A stretch of DNA of 64,000 nt from Archangium_A sp035910535 (lineage in GTDB: Bacteria; Myxococcota; Myxococcia; Myxococcales; Myxococcaceae). Positions within the stretch are counted from its first letter, which is position 1, and the number at the start of each line of letters is the position of its first letter. Location of the stretch: NCBI GenBank assembly GCA_035910535.1, contig JAMHXF010000025.1:62001-126000 (forward strand). The letters run 5' to 3'. This document shows, in pieces, positions 8,289 to 16,644 of the stretch. Under the pieces are notes generated by a model. It was not told the DNA's origin, searched no databases, and worked only from the letters and a program-made list of their open reading frames with translations. The position numbers were made by a program, and so were the translations under genes.

Positions 8289-8777
8289 TCAGACGTGGCG
8301 GAACCAACCCATGACGCGCTCGAGGTGAACCCGGTCGACGTCGTCGAAGGCGGCTTTCCGTTCGCTGTCGATGTCGAAGACCGCAAGAAGTGCGTCGTCG
8401 CGGCCGAAAACGGGCACGACGATCTCCGACGCCGAGCGCCCATCGCAGGTGATGTGGCCGGGAAAAGCGTGCACGTCAGGAACCACCTGAGTCTGGCCGG
8501 TGGCCGCGGCGGCGCCGCAAACGCCCTTACTGAAAGGAATTTCGAGGCAGCCGAGCGAGCCTTGGTACGGCCCGACGCGCAGCAGCTTCCCCGGGGTGAC
8601 GACCCGGTAGAACCCGGTCCACAGGTGGCCGAAGGCGTGGTGAATGAGGCAGCTCATGGTCGCCATGGCGCAGATGTCGTCGTCGATGCCATCGAGCACG
8701 GCGGTGAGGTGCTGCTCGAGCTGGCGCCAGGCCTCACCTTTGGGCAGCGAACGCAGGTCGAGGGTGGTCTCAGCCAT
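8289..8777 (-). CDS. msrC: Free methionine-(R)-sulfoxide reductase (GAF fold)
   Basis: 162 residues, a single GAF domain. It follows E. coli YebR/MsrC closely by eye: FYRV...GPYQGSLGCLEIPF, GVCGAA, DVHAFPGHITCD and a closing VFDIDSE. The three redox cysteines are present at 77, 87 and 111. The enzyme reduces free L-methionine-(R)-sulfoxide in the cytoplasm with electrons from thioredoxin, repairing oxidised methionine. The ATG at 8775-8777 is ten bases after the stop of the mini-nucleotidyltransferase gene, so the two are probably co-transcribed. Length is normal for the family. Confidence 0.93.
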   Translation of the reverse strand: MAETTLDLRSLPKGEAWRQLEQHLTAVLDGIDDDICAMATMSCLIHHAFGHLWTGFYRVVTPGKLLRVGPYQGSLGCLEIPFSKGVCGAAAATGQTQVVPDVHAFPGHITCDGRSASEIVVPVFGRDDALLAVFDIDSERKAAFDDVDRVHLERVMGWFRHV

Positions 8778-8786
8778 GCGGGCGCT

Positions 8787-9068
8787 TTACGCCTTTGGAG
8801 CACGAGAGCGAAGGGCGTCGACGCGAACGGCAGGGTCGGAACCAAGCCAGAACTGCGCGATGTCAGGCAACACGTCCGTCGGCTCGGCTGGGCCAACACC
8901 TGCGCCGACGGTGAAATCGCGTTTCAAGAGCGCAGCCTTCAACACCGAGAACGAGCTCTCAGACACAGCGACAACCGCGTCGAGATCGCTCGTCGCGCGC
9001 GCACGCCCCCAGGCGACCGCGCCCATTGCGCCCATGAACGCAAACGGCACTCCAGCTTCGAGCTTCAT
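8787..9068 (-). CDS. Minimal nucleotidyltransferase-like protein
   Basis: 93 residues. GAMGAVAWGRARATSDLD (13-30) is the GS...SDxD metal and nucleotide site of MNT-type nucleotidyltransferases (here GA in place of GS). The rest holds VLPDIAQFW and RVDAL. Full-length relatives have another 50 or more residues, so this is a minimal or truncated form. Its ATG overlaps the stop of the small gene upstream (TCA/CAT at 9065-9068), so the two are coupled. Stand-alone MNT proteins are often antitoxins or modifiers of a partner toxin. Whether this pair is such a system is open. Confidence 0.6.
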   Translation of the reverse strand: MKLEAGVPFAFMGAMGAVAWGRARATSDLDAVVAVSESSFSVLKAALLKRDFTVGAGVGPAEPTDVLPDIAQFWLGSDPAVRVDALRSRAPKA

Positions 9069-9286
9069 CGTGGGTTGCCGCGACGAGCGCGGAACAGCGC
9101 GACCAGTGACGGAGGGAGCGGCTTCGATGCTGGAGCGCGATCACGAAAGAGGGCGTCGCTCAGCTGAATCGCCTGCTGCATGTTCGCGCCGGGCCCCGCT
9201 GCCGCTGCACGCGCGATGCTCTCGGCGTTGGCCTTCGCCATGAACTCGGCCATCTGACGACGCCGACGCTCGTACTCGGGCTTCAT
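9065..9286 (-). CDS. Small basic helical protein coupled to the nucleotidyltransferase
   Basis: 73 residues: a highly charged helix (KPEYERRRRQMAEFMAKANA), a middle IQLSDALFRD and an Arg-rich tail. No known domain is recognised. It overlaps the next gene by four bases and begins 10 bases after the stop of the EF-hand protein gene. The size and coupling would suit one half of a two-gene module. Function unknown. Confidence 0.6.
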   Translation of the reverse strand: MKPEYERRRRQMAEFMAKANAESIARAAAAGPGANMQQAIQLSDALFRDRAPASKPLPPSLVALFRARRGNPR

Positions 9287-9296
9287 GGCCTCGACT

Positions 9297-9845
9297 CTAC
9301 TCCGTCAACACGCCGAGGCGAACGCGGGCCGTGACGCCGCTGTCGACTTCCTTCTCGAAGACCTCACCTGACTGGAAGACCTGCACGACGATCGTCGACT
9401 GATCAGGCGCGGTGTCGGTGACCTCCAGCTGCGCGCCCGGCCCCGGCGTCGGCGCGAGCGGCAATTCGATCAACACCGCCACCGACAGCGGCCCATCATT
9501 CGCGCGGCGATCTTCACGCAGCGAGAGCTTCGTCTCTTTGATCAGCACCGGCAGCGGCGCGCCCGACAGCCCCAACTTCAACGGGCTCGTCGCCATCTTC
9601 ACGAGGCGCTCCTTGAGCTTCGCGACTTCATCTCCCGTGAGCACGCCGTCACGATTCGAGTCGACCGCTTCGCGCAGCATCAGACAACGCTCGCCTGAGT
9701 CGACGTCCATCACCACCAGCGCCGAGACCTTCGACTTGCTCAGCGTGATGGTCAGTTTTTTGTGAAAGCCCGTCGGGTGCGCGAGCGCGCAGCTCCCCGC
9801 GAGCACCAGCACCAACGCGCTATTCCGGGTCGCTGTGGAACGCAT
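9297..9845 (-). CDS. Exported protein with one EF-hand
   Basis: 182 residues. A signal peptide (residues 9-23, LVLVLAGSCALA then HP) precedes a beta-rich body. Residues 62-73, DSNRDGVLTGDE, make a perfect 12-position EF-hand calcium loop (Asp1, Asn3, Asp5, Gly6, Glu12). Exported single EF-hand proteins are common in these bacteria and may bind calcium in the periplasm. AGSC near residue 19 is a poor lipobox, so signal peptidase I is more likely. The start overlaps the end of the PHP lipoprotein gene by 26 bases, which suggests a common transcript. Confidence 0.7.
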   Translation of the reverse strand: MRSTATRNSALVLVLAGSCALAHPTGFHKKLTITLSKSKVSALVVMDVDSGERCLMLREAVDSNRDGVLTGDEVAKLKERLVKMATSPLKLGLSGAPLPVLIKETKLSLREDRRANDGPLSVAVLIELPLAPTPGPGAQLEVTDTAPDQSTIVVQVFQSGEVFEKEVDSGVTARVRLGVLTE

Positions 9846-12800
9846 GGAAGAGCTTGCGGACGTCGGGCATCACGCGCGGAACGAAGGGCTGATCATTCGA
9901 GACGCCCAACACGGCCCTCGGCGTACGAATCGGTTGACGGAGCTGCCGGTCGACCCAGATGGGGTTGGTGAACCCGTAAGGCGTGACCAACTGCCGCTGC
10001 ACCGGCTTGTACTTGCCGTACGTCGCGCCGAAGCCGAACGCGCCTCCGATGACGCCGACGGCGTCGCTGATCTCCAGCGACGGCACTTCGTACGCGGTGT
10101 GCACCGGCCACATCGATTCATCACCGAAGGCCTCGACCACGATGAACGAGCCGTCGGGAATGTTCGAATACTGCCGCGTGACGTCGAGCCGCAGCACGTC
10201 GCGAACCGACGGCACCGCGATCACCTCCAACACTTCTGCCGTGACGATGCGGCCCTTCACGCCGTGCCGCACCACCACGCGCGTCAAATCAATCCACGGA
10301 GACGCCTTCGCGATGATGTGCACGTCGATGACGCCGTCTGAAGCGACCACGGTGCTGCCGAGCCCCTGACCATTCACCGTGACCTCGAGCATCGGCCCGT
10401 TCGTCGCGATGGCCTGGCCTGCGCTCAACGCGCGGTACACGTCGGCTTCCGACAGCGCGTGCATCGGCCCGTCAGACGAAGCGCCGGCCTGCACGTACGT
10501 GCGCGGCAGCCCGGCTTCGGCCTTCTCACCGTGCGAGTCAGAGTTGCCCGTCGCCACGACGCGCTTGCCCTTCGCCAACATGATGAACCAGTCGTCTTGC
10601 GCGCCGGGCTGAAAGGGCTGCAGCTCGAAGCCACCGTCGGGCAGCGTCGCCACCTCGTTCAGAATCTGCCCAGCCGCAGGCAGACACGGGTCTTTCGAAG
10701 CCGTCGCACCACACGCAGGCAGCGACGGCTCGGGCCCCACCGGAGGCACCGCCGGCATGCGGTACGGGAACATGATGTCGAAGCGCTTGCCGTTGAAGAC
10801 CTCCATGGCGTCGAAGTCGGTCGAGAAGTTCGCCGCGTTGTACGGAGACAGCCCGCCGTCGGGGAGATCTGCCGAGTCGACACCGATGGCCGAGTACTTC
10901 GGCAGCGGCTCGCCCGTGTACCCGCTGATGTTGAACGCGTTGAAGTACCCGAGGATCGTGTCGCGCGGGTGGTTGACCTGAACGACGGTCTTCTGCGGGT
11001 CTTTGCCCAGCGCGCGCAGCTGCGCGAACAGCTCGCCCGGCGGGCGGAAGAACCAACGGAAGCTGCCGTGCTGCACCGGCCCCGGCTGCAGCAACAACGG
11101 GAACGCGTTGAAGTGGCCCATTTCAAGCGTCGTCAGCTCGAGGCCGACGGAGCTCGCGAGCCAGTCGTTCAACTCCAGCGCAGCGATGGTCGGCCCGTAG
11201 TCAGACACGTAGTTGTGATCAGTCGAGACCACGAGGTCGACACCTTCGACCGCATAGCTCGCCACGCGGGCCTCGAGCAGCATGTCGCTGTCGACCGACT
11301 TCACTGAATGCACGTGGAAATCGGCGCTGATCCACCCCGGCGTCGGCATGACCTGCGTCAACGTGAAGCCGAGGTTCACGACCTCGCCCGACTTGAGCTC
11401 GACGTCTTGTTTCTGCAGGTCGTACTCGGGGCCGCGCGACGCGTAGACGGTGTAGCGGCCGGGCCTCACCGCTTTTCCACCGACGCCGTTCGTCGCGTAG
11501 AACAGCCGCTCGATGTATCGACGAGTCGATGCATCGTCGGCGCGGTCGACCAGCAGGTCCGACGGGCGCATGCGCTCGCCAAGCTTCAAGTCGTAGAAGA
11601 ACTGCCGCGGCTGCAGGTTGGGGTCGTCGTTGTCGTAGCTGCCCTCGACGGTGATCTTCGCGGGCACCAACTCGCCCTTCTCGTTCTTCACCACCACGCG
11701 CAATTCGCCCGGCCGCTGCAGCGTGAAGTCGAGCGACGCCGCGCCGCCTTCGACGATCTCGAGGGGGGCGGGGCTCTGCACGACCGAGCGCGTGCGATCG
11801 AGCGCGTAGCCCGTGTAGGTGCCCGGCGGCACCGGCGCGGTCCACACACCGTTCTTCTGCGTCGTGGCCTGGGTGACGTAGTTGCCGCTCGCGTCTTTGA
11901 GCACCACCGAAACGCCCTCGAGCGGCGTCAACGTGCGCTCTTCACGAACGCGCCCCGAGATGGTGCCGTACGGCGTCGGCTCACGCAGCACGAACTCACG
12001 CCCGTTCGCGCGCACCTGCACGTCGCGCGTGTCGTAGACGACCTTCTGCACGTTCGCGACGTCGCCCGAGCCGACGAACAGATACGCGGTGTAGCTGTAG
12101 CTGCCGCCCTTCGGGAGATCCTGCGGCGCCTTCGAAAAGTACGTGCCCAGGAAGCTCGACGACGCGATGGGGATCAGCATCGAGTCCTTCTTCGCGGTTG
12201 GGTAGTACATCGGCTTGTTGTCGAGGTAGCTGCCCGACGGGCTCAAGCCGGCGACGAAGGCGTAGCTGACGCCGTCTCCTTCGGTGGCCCACATCGACGT
12301 CACTTCACCGGGCAGCGCCGAGAGCGACGCGGCGCGCTTGTAGACGTCTTCGAGGTGGAAGCGCATGTCGAAGCCCGCTTCACCGGGCACGAACAAGCGC
12401 TGGCCTTCACCGAGCAGCGTGACGAAGCCGAACGGCACGTCGAGCGTCCACGACGCGTTGGTCGGGTTGGGGTTCGTCACCGTGACGACGATCTTCAGGT
12501 ACTGCTTGCCGGGCTCGAGCGTGTAGTCGACGGTGAAGTCCATCGGGTCGGCGGGGTCGACGAGATTGGTGAACGCGTTGACCAACGAAATGAAGCTGCC
12601 GCTGCGCCCCGAGACGCGAATGGTCGCGGGGCCGCCGTCGCTGCCGTCAGCCAACACCTCGACCTTCGAGGGCTCGAGCGCGGTGAGGAAGAAGGCGGGG
12701 AACATCTCCGTGAAGTAGTCGTTGCCGTTGACGCCCGCGGTGCTGCTCGACGCCGCGCCGCGCACGAGATCGATGTCGATGAGCGAGCCTCCGAAGCTGC

Positions 12801-13059
12801 CGAAGCCACGGCTGGTGCCGACGTTCTGGATGATGGCGTGCACGACGCCGTTGGTGAGCTTGAAGTCGCCTTCAGCTCCGCTGGCGCGCTTGCCGCCGAT
12901 GAGATCGGTCGCGTTCACCGGCGCCGCTTCGACGTCGGCCAACGCGCGCTTGCCGCCGATCAACTCGGTGCGATTGCTGATCTGAAACGCGCGGGCTGGC
13001 GGCGTGCTCTTGCTGCACGCGGCGAGGCTGAACAGCGCGAGGAACATGAGCCGCTTCAT
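9820..13059 (-). CDS. Large PHP-domain lipoprotein with carboxypeptidase-regulatory-like domain
   Basis: 1079 residues. The lipobox SLAAC (Cys15) marks an outer-membrane or periplasmic lipoprotein. Residues about 25-360 are beta-rich with repeated IGGKRA segments near the start. About 366-425 is a carboxypeptidase regulatory-like beta-sandwich (TISGRVREERTLTPLEGVSV). The PHP metal-binding part begins with ADFHVHS near 581, STDHN near 613 and NSDSHG near 840. PHP domains carry two or three metals and hydrolyse phosphoesters. The substrate is unknown. Its neighbours, an OprP-like porin and a PafA-like phosphatase on the same strand, suggest extracytoplasmic phosphoester use. The first ATG gives the lipoprotein signal directly. 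Confidence 0.82.
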   Translation of the reverse strand: MKRLMFLALFSLAACSKSTPPARAFQISNRTELIGGKRALADVEAAPVNATDLIGGKRASGAEGDFKLTNGVVHAIIQNVGTSRGFGSFGGSLIDIDLVRGAASSSTAGVNGNDYFTEMFPAFFLTALEPSKVEVLADGSDGGPATIRVSGRSGSFISLVNAFTNLVDPADPMDFTVDYTLEPGKQYLKIVVTVTNPNPTNASWTLDVPFGFVTLLGEGQRLFVPGEAGFDMRFHLEDVYKRAASLSALPGEVTSMWATEGDGVSYAFVAGLSPSGSYLDNKPMYYPTAKKDSMLIPIASSSFLGTYFSKAPQDLPKGGSYSYTAYLFVGSGDVANVQKVVYDTRDVQVRANGREFVLREPTPYGTISGRVREERTLTPLEGVSVVLKDASGNYVTQATTQKNGVWTAPVPPGTYTGYALDRTRSVVQSPAPLEIVEGGAASLDFTLQRPGELRVVVKNEKGELVPAKITVEGSYDNDDPNLQPRQFFYDLKLGERMRPSDLLVDRADDASTRRYIERLFYATNGVGGKAVRPGRYTVYASRGPEYDLQKQDVELKSGEVVNLGFTLTQVMPTPGWISADFHVHSVKSVDSDMLLEARVASYAVEGVDLVVSTDHNYVSDYGPTIAALELNDWLASSVGLELTTLEMGHFNAFPLLLQPGPVQHGSFRWFFRPPGELFAQLRALGKDPQKTVVQVNHPRDTILGYFNAFNISGYTGEPLPKYSAIGVDSADLPDGGLSPYNAANFSTDFDAMEVFNGKRFDIMFPYRMPAVPPVGPEPSLPACGATASKDPCLPAAGQILNEVATLPDGGFELQPFQPGAQDDWFIMLAKGKRVVATGNSDSHGEKAEAGLPRTYVQAGASSDGPMHALSEADVYRALSAGQAIATNGPMLEVTVNGQGLGSTVVASDGVIDVHIIAKASPWIDLTRVVVRHGVKGRIVTAEVLEVIAVPSVRDVLRLDVTRQYSNIPDGSFIVVEAFGDESMWPVHTAYEVPSLEISDAVGVIGGAFGFGATYGKYKPVQRQLVTPYGFTNPIWVDRQLRQPIRTPRAVLGVSNDQPFVPRVMPDVRKLFHAFHSDPE

Positions 13060-13063
13060 TCGG

Positions 13064-14224
13064 TCACCAGACCGCGTGGATCATCGCGTCCACGCTGTCG
13101 TTCGGGTACGCGGCGAGCGGCTGTTCGCTGCGGTGCGTGTACTGAGCCAGCACGCGGAACGGCAGCTTGAACGGGCGCCAGCCGAGCATCGCGGCGAACT
13201 CCATGATCTGATCGTCGGCCTGCGCGGTCGACGGCTCGTACCAGGCGAAACGCACGGCGGCCTCGAGCCCCGTGTCTTCGTGGAAGTACCGCAGCTGCCC
13301 CAACGCGCCCATCGACGAATCAGGCGGAAGCCCGGCGTAGCTGTAGGTCGACGACTTGCCGAGGAACGCGCCGAGCGCCGTGAAGCCGAAGACGTTCACC
13401 GCGAGATCAGCGCCGTACGCGAGCTGGTTCGTCGAGAGCCGGTTGGGCCGCGTGCCGTCGGTGCGGTGGTTGTAGTAGCCGTTCAAGCCGAGCGTGACGA
13501 CTTGCTTCACGTCGACCTCCACGCGCGCCACGGGCTGCACGGAGTTGTTGTCGTTGAACAGCTGGTTCTGCCCGTTGCCGTTGAACACGCCGGCCGCGTA
13601 CTTGAAGCCGAGCCATTCACCGCCCAGGCGCTTGCTGAAGAGCTGCAGGCCCAGCTGACGATCAGGCGCCAATTGGTTTCTCTGGAAACCTTCTGGCGGC
13701 GCGATGCCGTTGGCCAGCACCGAACGATTCACGAAGGGAATCGAGCCGTCTGACAACAACATCTCCGCGTAGTACGGCGGGCGCTGCTGCCCGACGCGCG
13801 CGCGGAAGAAGTCGGCAAAGTCGTACTGCACGTACGCGTCACGCAGGTCGACGATGCGACGCCCGGTGAGCGGGTCATTCGGGTCGACGAAGGGCGCCGC
13901 GAGCTCGATCGACGAGTAGACGCTGAACTTCTCGATGGGGTGAAAGTCGAGCGCGAGGCGGAAGTCGGCGACACGGAACCCACCGTTGCCGCCGACCAGC
14001 TGCTCGTCTTGCAGAGGGAATGTGTAGAAGACGCCGAGGCGCGCGAACCCACCGAGCGTCACGCGCTGCCACCAGGGCACTTCAGTCGGCGTCTGAATCG
14101 AGCCCGCGAGCGCCGTGCCCGCGCCGAGTGACGCGCGTTGTAAATCGGCTGGCTTCGGCGCCTCGACGGGCGTGCCTTCAGGAGTCTGCGAAAGCGCAAG
14201 CGACAGCAGGAGTGCGTACGACAT
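13064..14224 (-). CDS. Phosphate-selective porin-like outer-membrane protein
   Basis: 386 residues. After an export signal (residues 1-13, ALLLSLALS then QTP), the chain alternates polar and hydrophobic residues typical of a beta-barrel, for example FARLGVFYTFP, KFSVYSSIELAAP and YVQYDFADFFRARVGQQRPPY. It ends in Trp, matching the aromatic C-terminal signal used by the barrel assembly machine. The motif VGQQRPPYYAEM and the layout resemble the OprO/OprP phosphate porin family. The gene is between a PHP lipoprotein and an alkaline-phosphatase-superfamily gene, four and 15 bases away, so one operon is likely. The ion preference cannot be deduced. Confidence 0.78.
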   Translation of the reverse strand: MSYALLLSLALSQTPEGTPVEAPKPADLQRASLGAGTALAGSIQTPTEVPWWQRVTLGGFARLGVFYTFPLQDEQLVGGNGGFRVADFRLALDFHPIEKFSVYSSIELAAPFVDPNDPLTGRRIVDLRDAYVQYDFADFFRARVGQQRPPYYAEMLLSDGSIPFVNRSVLANGIAPPEGFQRNQLAPDRQLGLQLFSKRLGGEWLGFKYAAGVFNGNGQNQLFNDNNSVQPVARVEVDVKQVVTLGLNGYYNHRTDGTRPNRLSTNQLAYGADLAVNVFGFTALGAFLGKSSTYSYAGLPPDSSMGALGQLRYFHEDTGLEAAVRFAWYEPSTAQADDQIMEFAAMLGWRPFKLPFRVLAQYTHRSEQPLAAYPNDSVDAMIHAVW

Positions 14225-14239
14225 GGCGTGAGAGCTCCT

Positions 14240-15760
14240 TCAGGGGAGAACTTCGGCGAGCGCGCGGCCTTGAGCGGCAGCCGGCGGTGCGACGTTGAGC
14301 AGCGCAGCGAGCGTGGGCGCGAGGTGAATGGGCTCGGTGGTGCCGCCCTGCCCTTTCTTCACGCCGGCGCCGAAGAGCACGAGCGGCACGGCGCGATCGT
14401 AGAGATACGGCGAGGCGTGCCCGGTGCGATCGTATTGGCCGTACGCCCAGTTGGGCCGGGTGATCACGTAGAGATCAGGTGAACGCCCCGCGTACGCGCC
14501 GCGCGTAATCAACGCCGCCCAGGGCCCCCTCGGGTTCTCGGTGAGCACGAGATCTTCGACGCCAGCCCAGGCCCGCGCGACCGCGCGCAGGCGCTCGAAC
14601 TGCGTCAGCGCGCGCTCTTTGAGCTTCGGCGTGAGCGTCAGGCCCGGCGTCTTGCTGCCCAGAAACCAGTCCTGCCGACCGAGGCGTTCGTCGAGCTCTT
14701 TGTCGAGGCGCTCACGAAGGCCTTTGACGTCGACCCGGCCGGCATCGAGGCCCCGCGCCAGCGCGAGCTCCGGCAGCGGCATCACGCCGTGATCAGACGA
14801 CAGCGCGACGACGTACTTTCCCTTGCCGACCAGCGTGTCGAGCGCGGTGAGCAGGCGACCGATCTCCGCGTCGATGTGCGCGAACTCGTCGAGGCTCTCC
14901 TGCGAGTCGGCGCCGAACGCGTGACCGATTCGGTCGTGGCCGCTGAAGCTGATGGTGAGGAGATCGGGCACGTCGTCTTTGCCGAGCCCCAGCGCCTTGA
15001 TGCCGTCGATGGCCACGTCGACTTCCGCGGTGTCGAGCATCGCCTGCAGCTCTTTGCGTTCAGCGAACGGCTCGGAGTCGTCGGTGCGCGACGGGAGGTT
15101 CGGCGCAGCGCCGGTGATGCCGCCGCCCGGCAAGCCCCACACGAAGGCGCCCGAGACGACGTTCTTCGCGATGCGCTCGTTGGTGGCTGAAAGGAACGCC
15201 GGCGGCTCCTTCGCGTAGAACGTGCTGGTGGTGAAGAACGGCTTCTCGGCGTCGAACCACACGGCGAGACCAGCGCGGCCTGCACACAAAATCGCCGAGC
15301 GATCCTTCGCAGACACGCTCAGTGAGAGCGCTCTTTCATCTGCACGCTTCACCGCGTCAGCGAGCGTGGGAACGCGGAGTGAAGTGGGCGCCGTGCCGTC
15401 GCGACCGTGGCTCTCACGCCCGAGCACTTTGAACGCGGGGTCTTCGGTCGACAGGTGCGGCTTGCTCGTCGCGGTGTCGAGCCAGTCGTTGGCGACGATG
15501 CCGTGCAGCTCGCCGTACGCGCCGGTCAGCAACGTCGCGTGGCCGACCGAGGTGATGGTGGGCAGCGCTTCGTAGCGGGCCTCGTGAAAGACGAAGCCCT
15601 CCGACGTCAGGCGCTTGAACCCGCCGGTGACCTTCGGGAGCCGCGCACGAAACGACTCAGCGCTGAGTTGATCGACGACGATGACCACCCCGAGCCGGGG
15701 GCGTTCAGCCGCGAGCGTGGTGGTCGCCCCGAGAAGAAGAAGAACCGCGAGCCGTTGCAC
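14240..15760 (-). CDS. Alkaline phosphatase superfamily enzyme, PafA-like
   Basis: 506 residues with a signal peptide (3-18). VVIVVDQLS gives metal ligand Asp30, and LPTITSVGHATLLTG places the nucleophile at Thr70. Later blocks SGHDRIGHAFG, LSSDHGVMPLPE and HASPYLYDRAVPLVLFG supply the other zinc ligands. The order matches PafA and related type I phosphodiesterases/phosphatases, which release phosphate from esters outside the cytoplasm. The start is GTG (15758-15760), eight bases after a TAGAAG hexamer that may be the -10 element. It heads a same-strand series porin, PHP lipoprotein, EF-hand protein. Phosphomonoester versus diester preference cannot be fixed by eye. Confidence 0.85.
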   Translation of the reverse strand: MQRLAVLLLLGATTTLAAERPRLGVVIVVDQLSAESFRARLPKVTGGFKRLTSEGFVFHEARYEALPTITSVGHATLLTGAYGELHGIVANDWLDTATSKPHLSTEDPAFKVLGRESHGRDGTAPTSLRVPTLADAVKRADERALSLSVSAKDRSAILCAGRAGLAVWFDAEKPFFTTSTFYAKEPPAFLSATNERIAKNVVSGAFVWGLPGGGITGAAPNLPSRTDDSEPFAERKELQAMLDTAEVDVAIDGIKALGLGKDDVPDLLTISFSGHDRIGHAFGADSQESLDEFAHIDAEIGRLLTALDTLVGKGKYVVALSSDHGVMPLPELALARGLDAGRVDVKGLRERLDKELDERLGRQDWFLGSKTPGLTLTPKLKERALTQFERLRAVARAWAGVEDLVLTENPRGPWAALITRGAYAGRSPDLYVITRPNWAYGQYDRTGHASPYLYDRAVPLVLFGAGVKKGQGGTTEPIHLAPTLAALLNVAPPAAAQGRALAEVLP

Positions 15761-15891
15761 GGGGCGCGCTTCTAGCCATGAACCTCAGCACCAAGGTGAC
15801 ATTGCGGTGTCAGCCGCGCCAACTCCCGCGTGACACGGTCGCCGGGGCACGATTCCCCACGAAGCGCGGTCGACCGGCCTTCGCGCTGAGG

Positions 15892-16617
15892 TCACCCCGC
15901 CGCGGCTCGCTCATTTTCGCCAGCGGCGTTGAGCTCGAGCATGTACCCGACGCCGCGCACCGTCTTGAGCACGCGAGCGCCGCCGTCGACCCGACTCAAC
16001 TTCGCGCGCAACCGGCACACGTGAACGTCGATCGAGCGCTCGAAGCTCTCGTCGACGCTGCCCTTCGCGCGCTCCATCAGCGTCTCGCGCGACACCGCGC
16101 GGCCCGCGTCTTCAGCGAGCACGCGCAGCAGCGAAAACTCATAGCCGGTCAAGGCCAGCGGCTGGCCGTCGAACATCGCGCGCTGCGCGCCCGAGTCGAG
16201 CCGCAGCGCACCTCGCTCGAGCAGCCGCTGCGTCACCACCCGAACCGACCTGCGCAAGAGCGCGGCGATTCGCGTCAACAGCTCCGCGTCGGAGCACGAC
16301 GACGTGACGCACTCATCGGCGCCGGCGTCGAACACCGCGAGCCGCACTTCTTCGGCTTCGTCGCTGATCGCCAGCAACGGCACCGACGAGGCTCGACGAA
16401 TCGCGTTGCACAGCTCCGCGACCGACCAGCTTCGCAGCGCGCCGCGCACCACCACGACATGAACATCGTGGCTCTGCAGCACTTTGAGCGCGGCGATCAC
16501 GTCGTGTTGCGCGAACACCGTGAAGCCCCCGCGCTGCAACACACCAGCGTCGTCTCCCGCCGAAATCAGGAGCGCCGACATCCCCGGGACGATTGGGAGC
16601 AAAGACATGCGCCTCAC
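15892..16617 (-). CDS. OmpR-family regulator with degenerate receiver domain
   Basis: 241 residues; the true start may be Met4 or Met13. Residues about 13-122 are a receiver fold and 128-230 a winged helix (YEFSLLRVLAEDAGRAVSRETLMER...SIDVHVCRLRAKL...VRGVGYMLE). The receiver lacks its working parts. The N-terminal acidic pair is replaced by SAGDD shifted out of place. The phospho-acceptor position in VHVVVVRGAL is Arg instead of Asp, and the conserved Lys of TKPF is Ser (VTSSCSD). It should still bind DNA but not be switched by phosphorylation in the usual way. No kinase gene is adjacent. Targets are unknown. Confidence 0.85.
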   Translation of the reverse strand: MRRMSLLPIVPGMSALLISAGDDAGVLQRGGFTVFAQHDVIAALKVLQSHDVHVVVVRGALRSWSVAELCNAIRRASSVPLLAISDEAEEVRLAVFDAGADECVTSSCSDAELLTRIAALLRRSVRVVTQRLLERGALRLDSGAQRAMFDGQPLALTGYEFSLLRVLAEDAGRAVSRETLMERAKGSVDESFERSIDVHVCRLRAKLSRVDGGARVLKTVRGVGYMLELNAAGENERAAAG

Positions 16618-16644
16618 CGACAGCCCAGGCTCGAAAAGCGTGAG

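Noticed and set aside
6448..8328. 626-codon open frame on the plus strand opposite the S1-type gene
   Set aside because: Its product is a low-complexity Arg/His/Asp/Ala mixture without conserved motifs; it mirrors the S1 codons. Similar long antisense frames at 11308-13170, 15778-17070, 20167-21651, 32374-34131 and 43213-45015 are rejected for the same reason.
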